Of a DNA stretch of 64,000 bases, positions 54,801-64,000 are shown one piece after another (the first letter of the stretch is position 1; each line of letters opens with the position of its first letter). The position numbers and the translations under genes are program-made. This DNA comes from Lotus japonicus (Eukaryota > Streptophyta > Magnoliopsida > Fabales > Fabaceae), in the NCBI RefSeq assembly GCF_012489685.1, contig NC_080042.1, positions 16,754,150 through 16,818,149 on the forward strand, in the 5' to 3' direction. The notes under the pieces are model-generated. The model saw only the letters and a program-made list of their open reading frames with translations, was not told where the DNA came from and ran no database searches.

Positions 54801-54909
54801 GTTTTAGCTCTTGGAACATACGCCTTTCTCCCGTCATGTGACGCGAGCATCCACTGTCCAGATACCATGATTGGTGTTTCAGTGGAGCTATCAAGGATAT
54901 CTGCAACAT
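51842..54909 (-). pseudogene. S3 pol: protease, integrase, RT, RNase H
   Basis: The protease is at SWYLDSGCSRHMTG. The integrase zinc domain HRRLGH..CEACQ and core LLHIDLFGP, RSDHGGEFEN, PQQNGVVERKN are complete. The linker PQKKSRIIVSHPKELILGNK leads to TAG 53308-53310, where S2 reads on. RT then runs with a 1-nt deletion near 53050 (ARLEAI..). [13 protein letters not shown] is present, but the catalytic box reads YVDS instead of YVDD (about 52750-52765). TAA at 52328-52330 separates RT from RNase H (GYCDADYAGDRTERKN, STAEAEYIS, HIEVKYHFIRD), which ends at 51842. The loss of an RT active-site Asp means it could not replicate even if the stops were absent. Confidence 0.92.
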
Positions 54910-55737
54910 AGATAATCTTGTCCTTACGTACCCATTTTCTGGGTCCTTTCTTGTTCATTACCCCAGAGGTTCTGATCACCTTGGGTTTCTCAACATGATA
55001 GTGTAAAGGAATTTTGGCATGATATTTAGACATGGAGAAGGTTCCCTTTTTGAGAGGGGGGTTAGCAACTTTAGTAGGTAATGGTTCAGGCAATATGGTA
55101 CCAGAGGGTACAAAGCATTCATACAAAGATTTAGCCTTAGTCATAGGAGGCTCATTTCTATCAGGTCTAGAATAGCCAATGCCATGCATTCCATTTCTGC
55201 TTACGCCATAGATCATTGAAGCCATTAAGTTCTATCTACGCTTTTAGCCAGGAATCTTTGAAAGGACTTTTCATACTTAGATTCATTTCTACAATCAGAG
55301 GCATCACAAGCAACTATTTCTTCTAACTTAGCAATCTGGTTCTTAAGCACAGAGTTAGAATTTACTAAAGCATGATTATCATTTTTCAACTCAGAAATAA
55401 TTTTCTCAGGTTCAGAAGGAGTCTTAGAAGCAGCAGAGAAATCCTTTTTCAACTTTTTATGCTTAGTCAATAAAGAATTATACTTATCCATTATATCAGA
55501 CAAAGCATGTTTTAGTTCAGAGGTTGAGAAAGAAGCAAATACCTCATTTTCATCGTATGAGTTAGGATCTTCTTCTGATGCTGAGTCAGAGTCAGTTGCA
55601 TCTTTAGACTCTGCTTCTTTGTCTTTGACAATGGCCATGAGTCCTTGAACTTCACCATCAGAGTCAGCATCCTCTGACTCTGATTCGTCAAAAGTCACCA
55701 TCAGACTTTTCTTGGTCTTGAAGTGCTTCTTTGGCCT
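54900..55737 (-). pseudogene. S3 gag C-terminal part
   Basis: The frame below 55737 begins at PKKHFKTKKSL, then an acidic stretch (DESESEDADSDGE), ELKHALSDIMDKYNSLLTKH and a coiled coil (LKNQIAKLEEIVACDASDC) as in Sirevirus gag proteins. A frameshift near 55225 leads to ASMIYGVSRNGMHGIGY and on to PRKWVRKDKIIYVADILDSS, which precedes protease. The N-terminal gag and zinc knuckle lie beyond the C3 insertion, outside the window. The open frame extends a few codons into C3 LTR (to 55848), which is not part of gag. Confidence 0.85.
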
Positions 55738-55942
55738 TGTGAGACCCAAGTTTTTAAGTTTGGAATAAATCGAATAAAATTCCTTTTCACGATTAATTTG
55801 TTGTAACGTGAAGGAAAATCTGAATAAGTATTTATCGGATGGAATCAATTTGTGAAGGAGAAAGTTCAGGAAAAGGCTAAGGATTGTATCAAAGTCGATA
55901 AAAGTTATAGCACGATCAGTATTTGCTTAAACCTAGGACAAG
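55738..55942 (+). repeat. C3 5' LTR, left segment
   Basis: This matches the beginning of the C1 LTR (TTTAAGTTTGGAATAAA.., GTGAAGGAAAATCTGAA). It ends with ACAAG, the left target copy of C4. Confidence 0.85.
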
Positions 55943-58900
55943 TGTAAGACCCAAGTTTTTAAGCTTGTGTCAAGTAAATAGAATCCTATTCACGATTAGG
56001 GTTGATGTATCGTGAAGGGAAACCTGAACTAGAGTTTACCAAACGAAATAAATTTATGAAGGAGAAAGTTCAGGAAAATTCAAAGGATTGTATCGAAGTC
56101 GATTTAAGTTATAGCACGATCGTTATACGCTGAAACTTAGGTCAGAAACCCTAGTATATAGCTAGTTTTCACTTTTAGGCACGATGGAAGTTAATTCCAA
56201 AAATCTTCAGAGAAATGTTAGAACTTCTCTTTTCCCATATATCACAAACGTTTCGAGGCGAAACTCTAGGATCTACGAACGTCCGATTCCAATCATCGGA
56301 AGTTTGCCGAAACCGAAACCCTGGTATTTCAAAACCCTAGAATCACCCGACTATGAGGAATTTTTCTATTCGGAACATCAAATGAAGATTCTACACGCGT
56401 ACACCCATTTCTCTTGATGATTTCAATCTTTCTTCAGAAGGAAGTTTTCCATTCCGACATTCGATGCAAAAAGCAACTTATCGGGTAAAATAGTTTTACA
56501 CCGACTATGCATTAGTTGCCAAAAATACAAGGAGACCTCCTTTTAGTTTTGGAATTCTTTTGCCAAAACATATCTTAGAATTCATGGAGAATGAAACCAG
56601 AAAAATCAGATTCGCGAAACTTTCATTTTACCGCGTTTTGCCAACCTCTATATATAGCCAAGAAATGAGAAAAAAAAAATGTCTTACCCATTTCATCCAA
56701 GGAGGCCGCGAGTTTGAGAGGAGAGGAGGAGAAGAAGATTTTGTTCAATCCTTGCTTGATCGTCGATCAATCAGTTGCTGCTTCAAGGTTTCGAGGTATA
56801 GTCGCTAATCCTTACCTCTGATCGCTTTTTCCATAGCTTTTCTGTAGACTTTTCTGAGCTGATAGTTTTGAGGTTTTTGCAAAACTATCCTGAATATTTC
56901 ATTTCTGAAACTAAACCTCTTCCTTACATTCCCAAGACCACTTCTGCCGGATTAGATTTTCCGTTATGCCGCCGGATTTCCGCCGGAATCAATTTTAGCC
57001 TTAAATACCCATTTTTGGAGTTTTTGGAGTAAAGCTTCAACCTTTAGGCTGAAAACTATCGCCTTAGCTTAGTGCTAGTAGGATTAGTTGTCATAAACGT
57101 CGTTGGTGACGTCCCTGTCAAATTTGATTTTTGGGATTTCAGTTTTGAAAATCCTAGGTTAAAAATCATGACCAAAATACCCCTGCGACAGTTTTTGATC
57201 CAATAATTTTTCCGAGTTCAGAATACCCTTAGTTACGGCTAATGAAAGCATAGGAACCAAGTTTGATCGAAGAAAAATCGAGTCTCCTAATTGTGAAAAG
57301 TGGTCGAACCTATTAGGGGGGGGAGGAGGAAAATTTCCTATTCCGAAAACTTGTCCTTTCGCGCTAGTTTATCATACCTCAGAGTATGTACTACTTCGGG
57401 TAACCTTAGTGTGCATCGATAGCTTAGTTTCCGATAGATTCTGATTGTATTTCTGTGGTTTTGCTCTAAAGGTGATTTTGAGGAATTTCCAGCGGAGCAA
57501 GGCTTTTATTGTGAAGGAGCTTTAGGAGATAACTCTGGAGAACCTACAGGTGAGGGCTTCTCACAGAATCTCTAGTTAATACTTAGGGTCGATGCTTTCG
57601 ACAATGTTTACTGTTTATGCACTGGATTGTGTGTGATTGGAAAATGTTTTCTGAGGCTTCGGCTGACAATGTAGATGATGCATCTACTGAATGTTTTTGA
57701 TGATTGACTTACATGCTACGTGCTATGTGGGTAATCTAGGATGTGTGGTGCATGCCTTATATGCTAAGTGCTATGTGGTTATTGCTTAATATGTTGATAT
57801 ATGACATGTTGATTGATTGTGTTAAGTTATTTATGCTCTTGCAATGAAATCTGAGTTTTTGAATGGTGAGAATAGCAGGCAGGTCATGCCGATTTTATTT
57901 TGAGAGTTTTGAGAAAGTTGATAGAACGAATGAGATTCGGGCCTTGTTATGATGTTTATGGATCGAGACATTCTCTGGAGTCATTTGGGGATTTGGAGAT
58001 CCCGAGAACTTATAGGATTTGCGATAAGACTAAAAGGATAGTATTTTGTAAAGAAAACTCATGAGACATTAAACAACCTCTAAATCTTTAATGAATGATA
58101 ATAAACTCGAAAGGAAGGCGTGGAAGTCAAATCTTAGTTTTGGAAAACGAGAAGTGTCGTCGGATCCCAGTGTTGAGAAAGTTGAGAGGCTTTGAGTATG
58201 TAGATGTTGTGGTGCTGTTGGAGCAGCGTTTGTTATTGTGCAGTTGGAGCAGCTATGTTGTTGGGCTATCTTGGGGATAAGTCCGGGGAATTGATAGTTC
58301 CCGAGTATGTTGATATTCTTGCTCGTTGAGCAGTTGTGACCATCGGATTGAGATGAGTCGGATGATTTGGAGATCATCATGAGAGAATGTGTGTTGTGGA
58401 AAGAAGTGTCTTTTGTCGCAGAATCGACTTTACCTTAGGGTAAGCTTTTAGAGACTTTAATTTAGCTAGAACACGTGGCGACGTGTCGAGTGAGATTCGG
58501 AGACGTTGTTTGACTAATCATCCTGCATTCATGCAACATTAATGGGGTATTAACACAGGACGTACTCTGGACCTCGTCGGATTCCAAAATGGTCATAAGA
58601 CCCGGATTTCCGTGTAAGAGCGTTTGTAGACGTCTCTTGTAGCAGACCGAAATGGCAGACCCACGGGTTACGGCTGATCTGACTACCGCTGATGTTGGAG
58701 TAAGAGGCACGCGGGCCGAAATGGTCCCACCGTGGCTGGTGCTAGGGCTGATCCGTTGATGTCCATCCGTTCCGGATTGCATATTGGTTGACTGGGTTAA
58801 CCTGCATATCATTTCATGCAACATGCATACTGACTTAGTTGTCGAATGTGATTGTTATTTGTTAATCCTATTTGGAACATGTTAAGTGTTTTTATTGTCA

Positions 58901-59711
58901 TTTATGTTCGTTATGGAATATGTAACCCTAGGATGTTATCCCTAGCTATAAGCCTACGTGGCTATTCTATTATCTGTATCTATCGATGTTATTATTTACA
59001 TAATTCTTTGGAGTTGACCCTCGCGTCTTCTGTGTGTGCTTTGGCGGACAAACGCCCTTTGTCAGATGTCCACGGCGGACTAGATCATGATGGTTCACCC
59101 TTCGGGGGGAACTAGAGTTGAGATACTGGAACAGGAGCGCATCGCGGTAGCGAGAGGAGGACGGATGGTGTACTTAGACTAGGTCGTTCTGAATTCAGAT
59201 TCGGACGACGATCATGCTAGCATGTAGGTTTTAGTGCTGGTGTGAGCTCCTCGAGATGGGATTAGTGTAGGAGTAGAGTCTTAGCTCTGAACATCATTTG
59301 TTTTCTTTGGGGACAGGGTAGTTTCCCACCCATAGCTTTTTGTGTGGTTTCTTTACAGGAATCACAGAGAGTTGGTTGGACTTAGGAGGTCTTGTTTCAG
59401 GCCGATGGGGCCAGCTTATTCTCAGTTTTGAGGGATGGTGTTGCAGACACTTCACCTTTACTTTCAGTCTGTACATATTGCCTTCGGGAGCTACACTTTT
59501 CTTTCCGTCATTGGAGGTTACTCGTGACGAGGTTGTTACTTACAGCGGGGGTTGTTTATATATTGTATTTTAGTTTTATTACCTTTCGCTTTTGGGTTTT
59601 ATTTAATTCAGTCTTGTCTTAGTTATTATCAAAAAAAAAATTATTCACGTTTTTCCGCATTAAGTTTATTGTTGGTTACTAAAGTGACGCCACCGAAATC
59701 GGGGTGTTACA
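55943..59711 (+). repeat. C4: solo chromovirus LTR (C2 subfamily)
   Basis: The LTR is 3769 bp, TGTAAGACCC...GGGTGTTACA, flanked by the perfect duplication ACAAG (55938-55942, 59712-59716). No internal region follows, so this is a solo LTR left by recombination between two LTRs. It matches C2 LTRs at both ends and shares their TATA box. It lacks the 245-bp minisatellite, and it keeps about 290 bases at about 58536-58825 that C2 LTRs have lost but C1 LTRs have. Confidence 0.93.
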
Positions 59712-59716
59712 ACAAG

Positions 59717-62700
59717 AACCCTATGAAAAGATTAATTCCACCCTTGGAACACTATAGGAATAAATTCCAAAAATCTTCAAGAGGAATATAAGACTTTCTC
59801 TTATTCCTTTCCATAACAAGCGTTTCGATACGAAAACCTGGAATGTACGAACGTCAAATTCCAATACTCGGAAGTTTCCCGAAACCGAATCACTGATAGT
59901 TCAAAACCCTAAAATCAACGGACGATGAAGACTTTTTCCATTCAAGGCTTCAAACGAAGATTCCACACGCGTACACCCATTTATCTCGATGATTCTAATC
60001 TTTCTTCAGAAGCAAGTTTTCTCATCCGACATCAATTGCAAAATGTAGTTTTGCGGCATATTTTGAAGCAGACTGCGTCCAAGCCACTTTCTCACTTAAA
60101 TGAACCCGATGCAAGTATCGTCTTTTCTTGGAGCGACACTTAGCTTAGATGCCCAATATGACATTGTCATATTTATTCTAAATGTCTCGAAATTATCCTT
60201 TAGCTCAATTTTTACTCATTATCTTGTCCATGGATCATTTTAATTTTCTCAAAGTGATCCAAATTTATATTTTATTATTTGATAAAGTTCCTTATAATTT
60301 TTAAGATAATAATATATCATCCTTATATTTTTCTCTTAACTCTACGAGTTAAATCCTATAGTGTCTAAACCAATTCGTACCGGTAAATATCATTTTATAA
60401 TATATATGGATGTATACATATATATCTACTCTCCAGTGATCATTCTCGACGTCTCTTCCTTCCCATTTTTCTTTATTTTCGTTTCTCTTTTCTTCTACAG
60501 ATCCTGCGTTCTCTTCTTCTTTCTTTCTTCCACTTATTTTGATCACTTTCATTTTCTTTTCTCCTGCAGCCCTAACGCTCTTCTTCCTCACATAATCACC
60601 TTCTTTTTATTTATTTTTTTCATTCATTTCCTCCTTATTTTCCAAGAGAGGCCGAGAGCAAAGGGAGGAAGAGGATTCAAGCACCGTTTCTTCATTTCTT
60701 GACCGATCGTCGCACTGACAGTTGCTACGCGTAGACCTCGAGGTACTGATGCAATTCCTTACTTCTGATCGTCAATTCTGTCGCTTTTCTCTATGTCTTT
60801 CTGTGCTCAAAGTTTTGAGCTTTTTGTAAAACTGTCCAAATAACTTGATTTCAGTGTCTAAACTTATTGCCTACGTGCTCTAGAGCATGAATATCCGGTT
60901 GTTTTCTGCTGAATCTCGCCGAATTGCCGCCGAGTTTCAATTCTGCTCAAAAACCCATTTTTATGCTGAGGTTCCGCTTTTTGGATCAAAAACTCTCGAC
61001 TGAGCTTAGCTTTAGTAGGATTAGTTGTTATAAATGTCGTTAGGATCGACCCCATCTAATTTGTTTTTCGAAATTCTGATTTTGAGTTTCCGAGCTAAAA
61101 ATATTGACCAAAATACCCGTGCGATAGTTTTCGACCCGATAATTTTTCTGAGAGTTTCCCTGGCCTAGATATCGCCTAAGAATACCTAGGAATTGATTTA
61201 GATCGAAGAAAAAGTTCGAAAACCCTATTTTCCATAGTGGGCTAAACCTATTTGCTTGGGTACCGTGTCCAAAAATAATTTTTGGGTCTCTATGACCTGA
61301 GCCATTGCGTATCTCTTTCAATTTTCGAAATTTTGGCGCCGGTTTCGTGTCATTCCTAGTTCTGTAGCTCGAGTTATGCACGTTTTAGCGAATAAAGTGT
61401 TTTGTACAAAACTTGAATCGAGTCAAAACTCCTCCATTCGGGGAAAGCCCTTTCATACGTGCCTAAATGTGGTACTCTGAAGCTTCTTGAGCTTTGTCTA
61501 ACTTTAGTTAGTATTGTTTCGAGTATATCGACTTAATTTGATTGATTTTTACCTTGTTTGCTCTAAGGTTCGTTTGTGGAAACCTTGGGCTTGACTGAGC
61601 AAGCTTGTGAGCGAGACCTGCACCGCGAGACTAGAACAACTCAAGGTTAGGGCAACTTACTTACTAGCTATTTGTATTGTAGGCGTCGATAAATTCGACT
61701 TGAATATTGCTTGGATATTGTTTATCGCTTTGAATTGGAAAATGTTTTCTGGAGGCTTCAGCCGAGTGAACTTATATGAGACGTGTGTCTCCGTTTTTTG
61801 AGAGGCTTCGGCCGTTTACTGGTTTCTGTCTTATCGCTTTCTAGTGGATATGACAAGGTTATGTTTACAGCACTGCCTTATTGATTCATCGCTCGATAGA
61901 GCTTGATGTATTTGCGTTTATGATTAAATTGTGCTGACTATATTCCTGCATTTGATGCCACTTTCGGAGTGTGGAATACACTTACCCTTGTCATGACAGT
62001 GACGGGTTTGTTTTGGGGAACGTTTGTTAGGTCGAACCAAGGTTCGAACCTTCATTGTTTAGGGGATCTAGTGTTCTCGGGGAGTTGTTTGGGTTTGATG
62101 GGAACTTTGAACTTATAGAGTTTTGGACCGAAAATAATCATAATCTGTTTTATGTAAATAAATCCATAATATGTTTATTAAGAATATAATACTTTTCATT
62201 AATGACGATGATTCAACGGAAATGACTTAGGAATGAAAGTGAGTTTGGAAAACGGGAATGGGTCGGTGATCCTAGCTTTGGGAACTTTATTTTGAAAGGT
62301 GTTGGAAATGAAAACTGAACTTTGGAATTCACGACATAATGGACTAACTTACGATGGAACATTTTACCTAATAAGAGAACTATTGTTTTAAGGGAACTCA
62401 TTTTATGGGAAAGAATTTGAAGACGGGCTTTAGCCAAGGGTCTGGGCGTTAGTAAGGTACCGAGTAGAGTACACTTGGCACAACAGGAAGTGACGGTCAG
62501 CCGCGTAGAATTGTATCGTGCCTGGTGATGTCTGGCGTAGCAAGCAGGATGGTTAAACCCGTAGGGTCACAACCGACTTGACTATAGCCTAGGTTTCTCG
62601 TTGTAGAAGCCTTTGGTCAATGAACCAATTTTTACTTGTGAGGATGAATTGTTGTTTTGCTAATCATATTGCACACATGCATACAAGCGATGAAGTGCCA

Positions 62701-63801
62701 AGTGGAGTACTTCGGTATAGCAGGAAGCAACGATCAGCCGTGTAGAGTTAAATCGGTCCTGACTATACCTGGCACAGCAGGAAGTAACGATCATCCGTGT
62801 AGAGTTGTATCGCTCCTGTTGATGTCCGGCATAGCAAGCAGAAATGGTCGAACCATGTAGAGTTGGATCGTCTTGACTATAGCCAAAGGTGATAAGCGAC
62901 GCCCGAGCAGAAATGGTTAAACACGAGGCCAGTGTTACGACCGTCTCGAGGTGCCCAGCCATTAAGTGGCAATACCGTTGGTTTGTCCCGTCGCCAAGCA
63001 GAGTGACGTTATTCGGGTTTGTGTCAGCATATTCTGCATTGGCACACAATGCATCTTATTAAGATTGACGTTGCATGACATATCATGCACTCTAACTATA
63101 GTTGTTGAGATCTGATGATTTGATGTTGAGAAGCATCATTATGTGTTTTGATGATTGAATTGACCCTAACGCCTTGGCTTTGTTTGTATGTTTGTGTTTG
63201 GGCGGTCGGCCTGCTGCCAGGCGTCCGTCAGCCGGTTCGTGATGATTCGTTGTGCGGGAAAGACCCGGAGCGAAACGACTATTACTGAAGCTTTCGACGA
63301 GGACCCGGACTTCATGCCTGATCGAGGGAGGGTCGATGATAGTAGTGTGGGATATGGGTGGTTAGAGTCTTTTGAGTTGGTTGTTACTGTAATAGCTCTG
63401 ATTCGTCATTCATATTTTGGGGCATGGTAGGTCTCCGACACGTTACTTTCGTGTGGTTCTCCGTAGTCGGGAATCCCATGGAGTAGTCGGTTGTAGAGGT
63501 CTAGAGGAGGCCATCTGGGGCTGACTATTCCCTTCTGTCACTTGTATAATATTTCGAACTAATTATGCTTTCTGAAAACTTGTAAACCTTGCCGTCACTG
63601 GAGGATACTCGTGACGATGCTTTTAGTTACAGCAGGACTGTAATAGTATTGTACATTAGTTTATGTTTATCGCATTTTGGGGTTGAGTCTTTAGTTTAAA
63701 ATGTTCTTTATTCTAAAAGGAAACGAAAAAAAATACCTGTTTTTCCGCTTTATTTTGTTTTCAAGTTACTAAGTGACCGCCACCGAAATCTGGGTGTTAC
63801 A
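59717..63801 (+). repeat. C3 5' LTR, right segment
   Basis: This continues the LTR after C4. It contains AT-rich sequence with GTATACATATATATC (about 60412-60427, possible TATA region), decayed similarity to other chromovirus LTRs (Thr-Ala-rich short frames are chance), a minisatellite at 62465-62890 and the standard LTR end. No coding sequence. Confidence 0.85.
62465..62890 (+). repeat. C3 LTR minisatellite, units of about 57-60 bp
   Basis: Units carry GGCA(T/C)AGCAGGAAGTAACGAT, then CCGTGTAGAGTTG and a TCGxTCCTG or GACTATAGCC end. About five to six diverged units are seen. The motif differs from both the C2 and the C1 arrays. It corresponds to a single-copy stretch in C4 near 58640-58740. 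Confidence 0.7.
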
Positions 63802-63804
63802 TTG

Positions 63805-63817
63805 TGGTATCAGAGCT
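63805..63817 (+). other. C3 primer binding site (tRNA-iMet)
   Basis: TGGTATCAGAGCT follows LTR end TTACA after TTG. The remaining sequence to 64000 is leader before gag. Confidence 0.88.
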
Positions 63818-64000
63818 TGTCGAGTCTTTGGGAGTCTTTGGGGAATAAGTCTTCTGTGCTAGGTTGTGTGACTCTGCAAAGAGTGAAGATTGATTGTCTG
63901 CCGAGCGATTTTTCGCTTAAATTGATTGAAGTTGCTACCTAATCATATTGTATAGCTATCCATAATACTATCTTATGATTGGTACTGACTGTTTGCTAAA

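Larger units (their letters stand above)
45909..55737 (-). mobile_element. S3: Sirevirus (Ty1/copia), minus strand, 3' LTR to part of gag
   Basis: From right to left: gag remnant, protease, integrase, RT, RNase H, a long env-like frame, an antisense frame, polypurine motifs and a 3' LTR. It is inserted in A2 at 45908/45909. Its gag is interrupted at 55737 by C3, so the 5' part and 5' LTR are beyond the window. S2 is a close relative. Confidence 0.9.
55738..64000 (+). mobile_element. C3: chromovirus, 5' LTR and start of internal region, runs off window
   Basis: The LTR starts TGTGAGACCC at 55738 and is split by the solo LTR C4. It ends GGGTGTTACA at 63801. The primer site TGGTATCAGAGCT is at 63805-63817, and the following leader matches C1 (GTCGAGTC.., GCAAAGAGTGAAGATTGATTGTCTGCC). 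Without C4 the LTR would be about 4290 bp, like the 5' LTR of C1. Its left flank is GGCCT. The right flank is off-window. Confidence 0.88.

Noticed and set aside
60361..60702. Hydrophobic 113-codon frame (possible membrane protein)
   Set aside because: It lies in T-rich C3 LTR sequence; the composition explains the Phe/Leu/Ile bias, and there is no counterpart in other LTRs.
63188..63430. 80-codon frame in C3 LTR as a relative of the LTR-internal protein
   Set aside because: It sits in the comparable place, but the peptide shows no recognisable similarity to the C1 frame.

Overview
The window is plant nuclear DNA made entirely of nested LTR retrotransposons; I see no cellular gene, tRNA gene or rRNA gene. 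The element types (SIRE-like Sireviruses with an extra env-like reading frame, Athila/Calypso-like Ty3/gypsy elements primed by tRNA-Asp, Tekay/Del-type chromoviruses primed by initiator tRNA-Met) fit a dicot. A legume is the likeliest host, but that is inference; nothing here identifies a species.

Names used below: S1-S3 are Sireviruses, A1-A2 are Athila-like elements, C1-C4 are chromoviruses and N1 is a non-autonomous LTR element. Left part (1-41229): S1 lies on the + strand and its 5' end is outside the window. Its RNase H is split by A1 (2378-21320). A1's gag is split by C2 (4719-16042), a tandem LTR-internal-LTR-internal complex with no third LTR. S1's env-like frame is split by C1 (22311-35278, minus strand), a nearly intact chromovirus with 4-kb LTRs. 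S1's 3' LTR is split by N1 (36643-40624, minus strand). S1 itself sits in another Sirevirus pol fragment, S2 (41230-42397).

Middle and right (42398-64000): S2 is fused to Athila-like fragments (A2) with gag on + and pol on -. S3 (minus strand, from 45909) is inserted in A2 and has an LTR, an antisense reading frame with its own TATA box, a long env-like frame, pol and part of gag. S3's gag is split by C3 (from 55738, running off the window). C3's 5' LTR holds the solo LTR C4 (55943-59711).

Target-site duplications support the nesting: GCTGC (C1), CTGTA (N1), ACAAG (C4) and TAGTG/CAGTG with one mismatch (A1). Every polyprotein has at least one disabling lesion, mostly in-frame stops that read as C-to-T or G-to-A changes. 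C1 is closest to intact, with one stop plus a lost integrase catalytic Asp.

Most worth following up: a 160-codon reading frame inside the transcribed part of C1's LTR, eroded in related LTRs; the TATA-led antisense frame in S3; promoter-like sequence ahead of both Sirevirus env-like frames; SUMO-interaction-like motifs in three unrelated element families; and LTR minisatellites that differ between chromovirus subfamilies.
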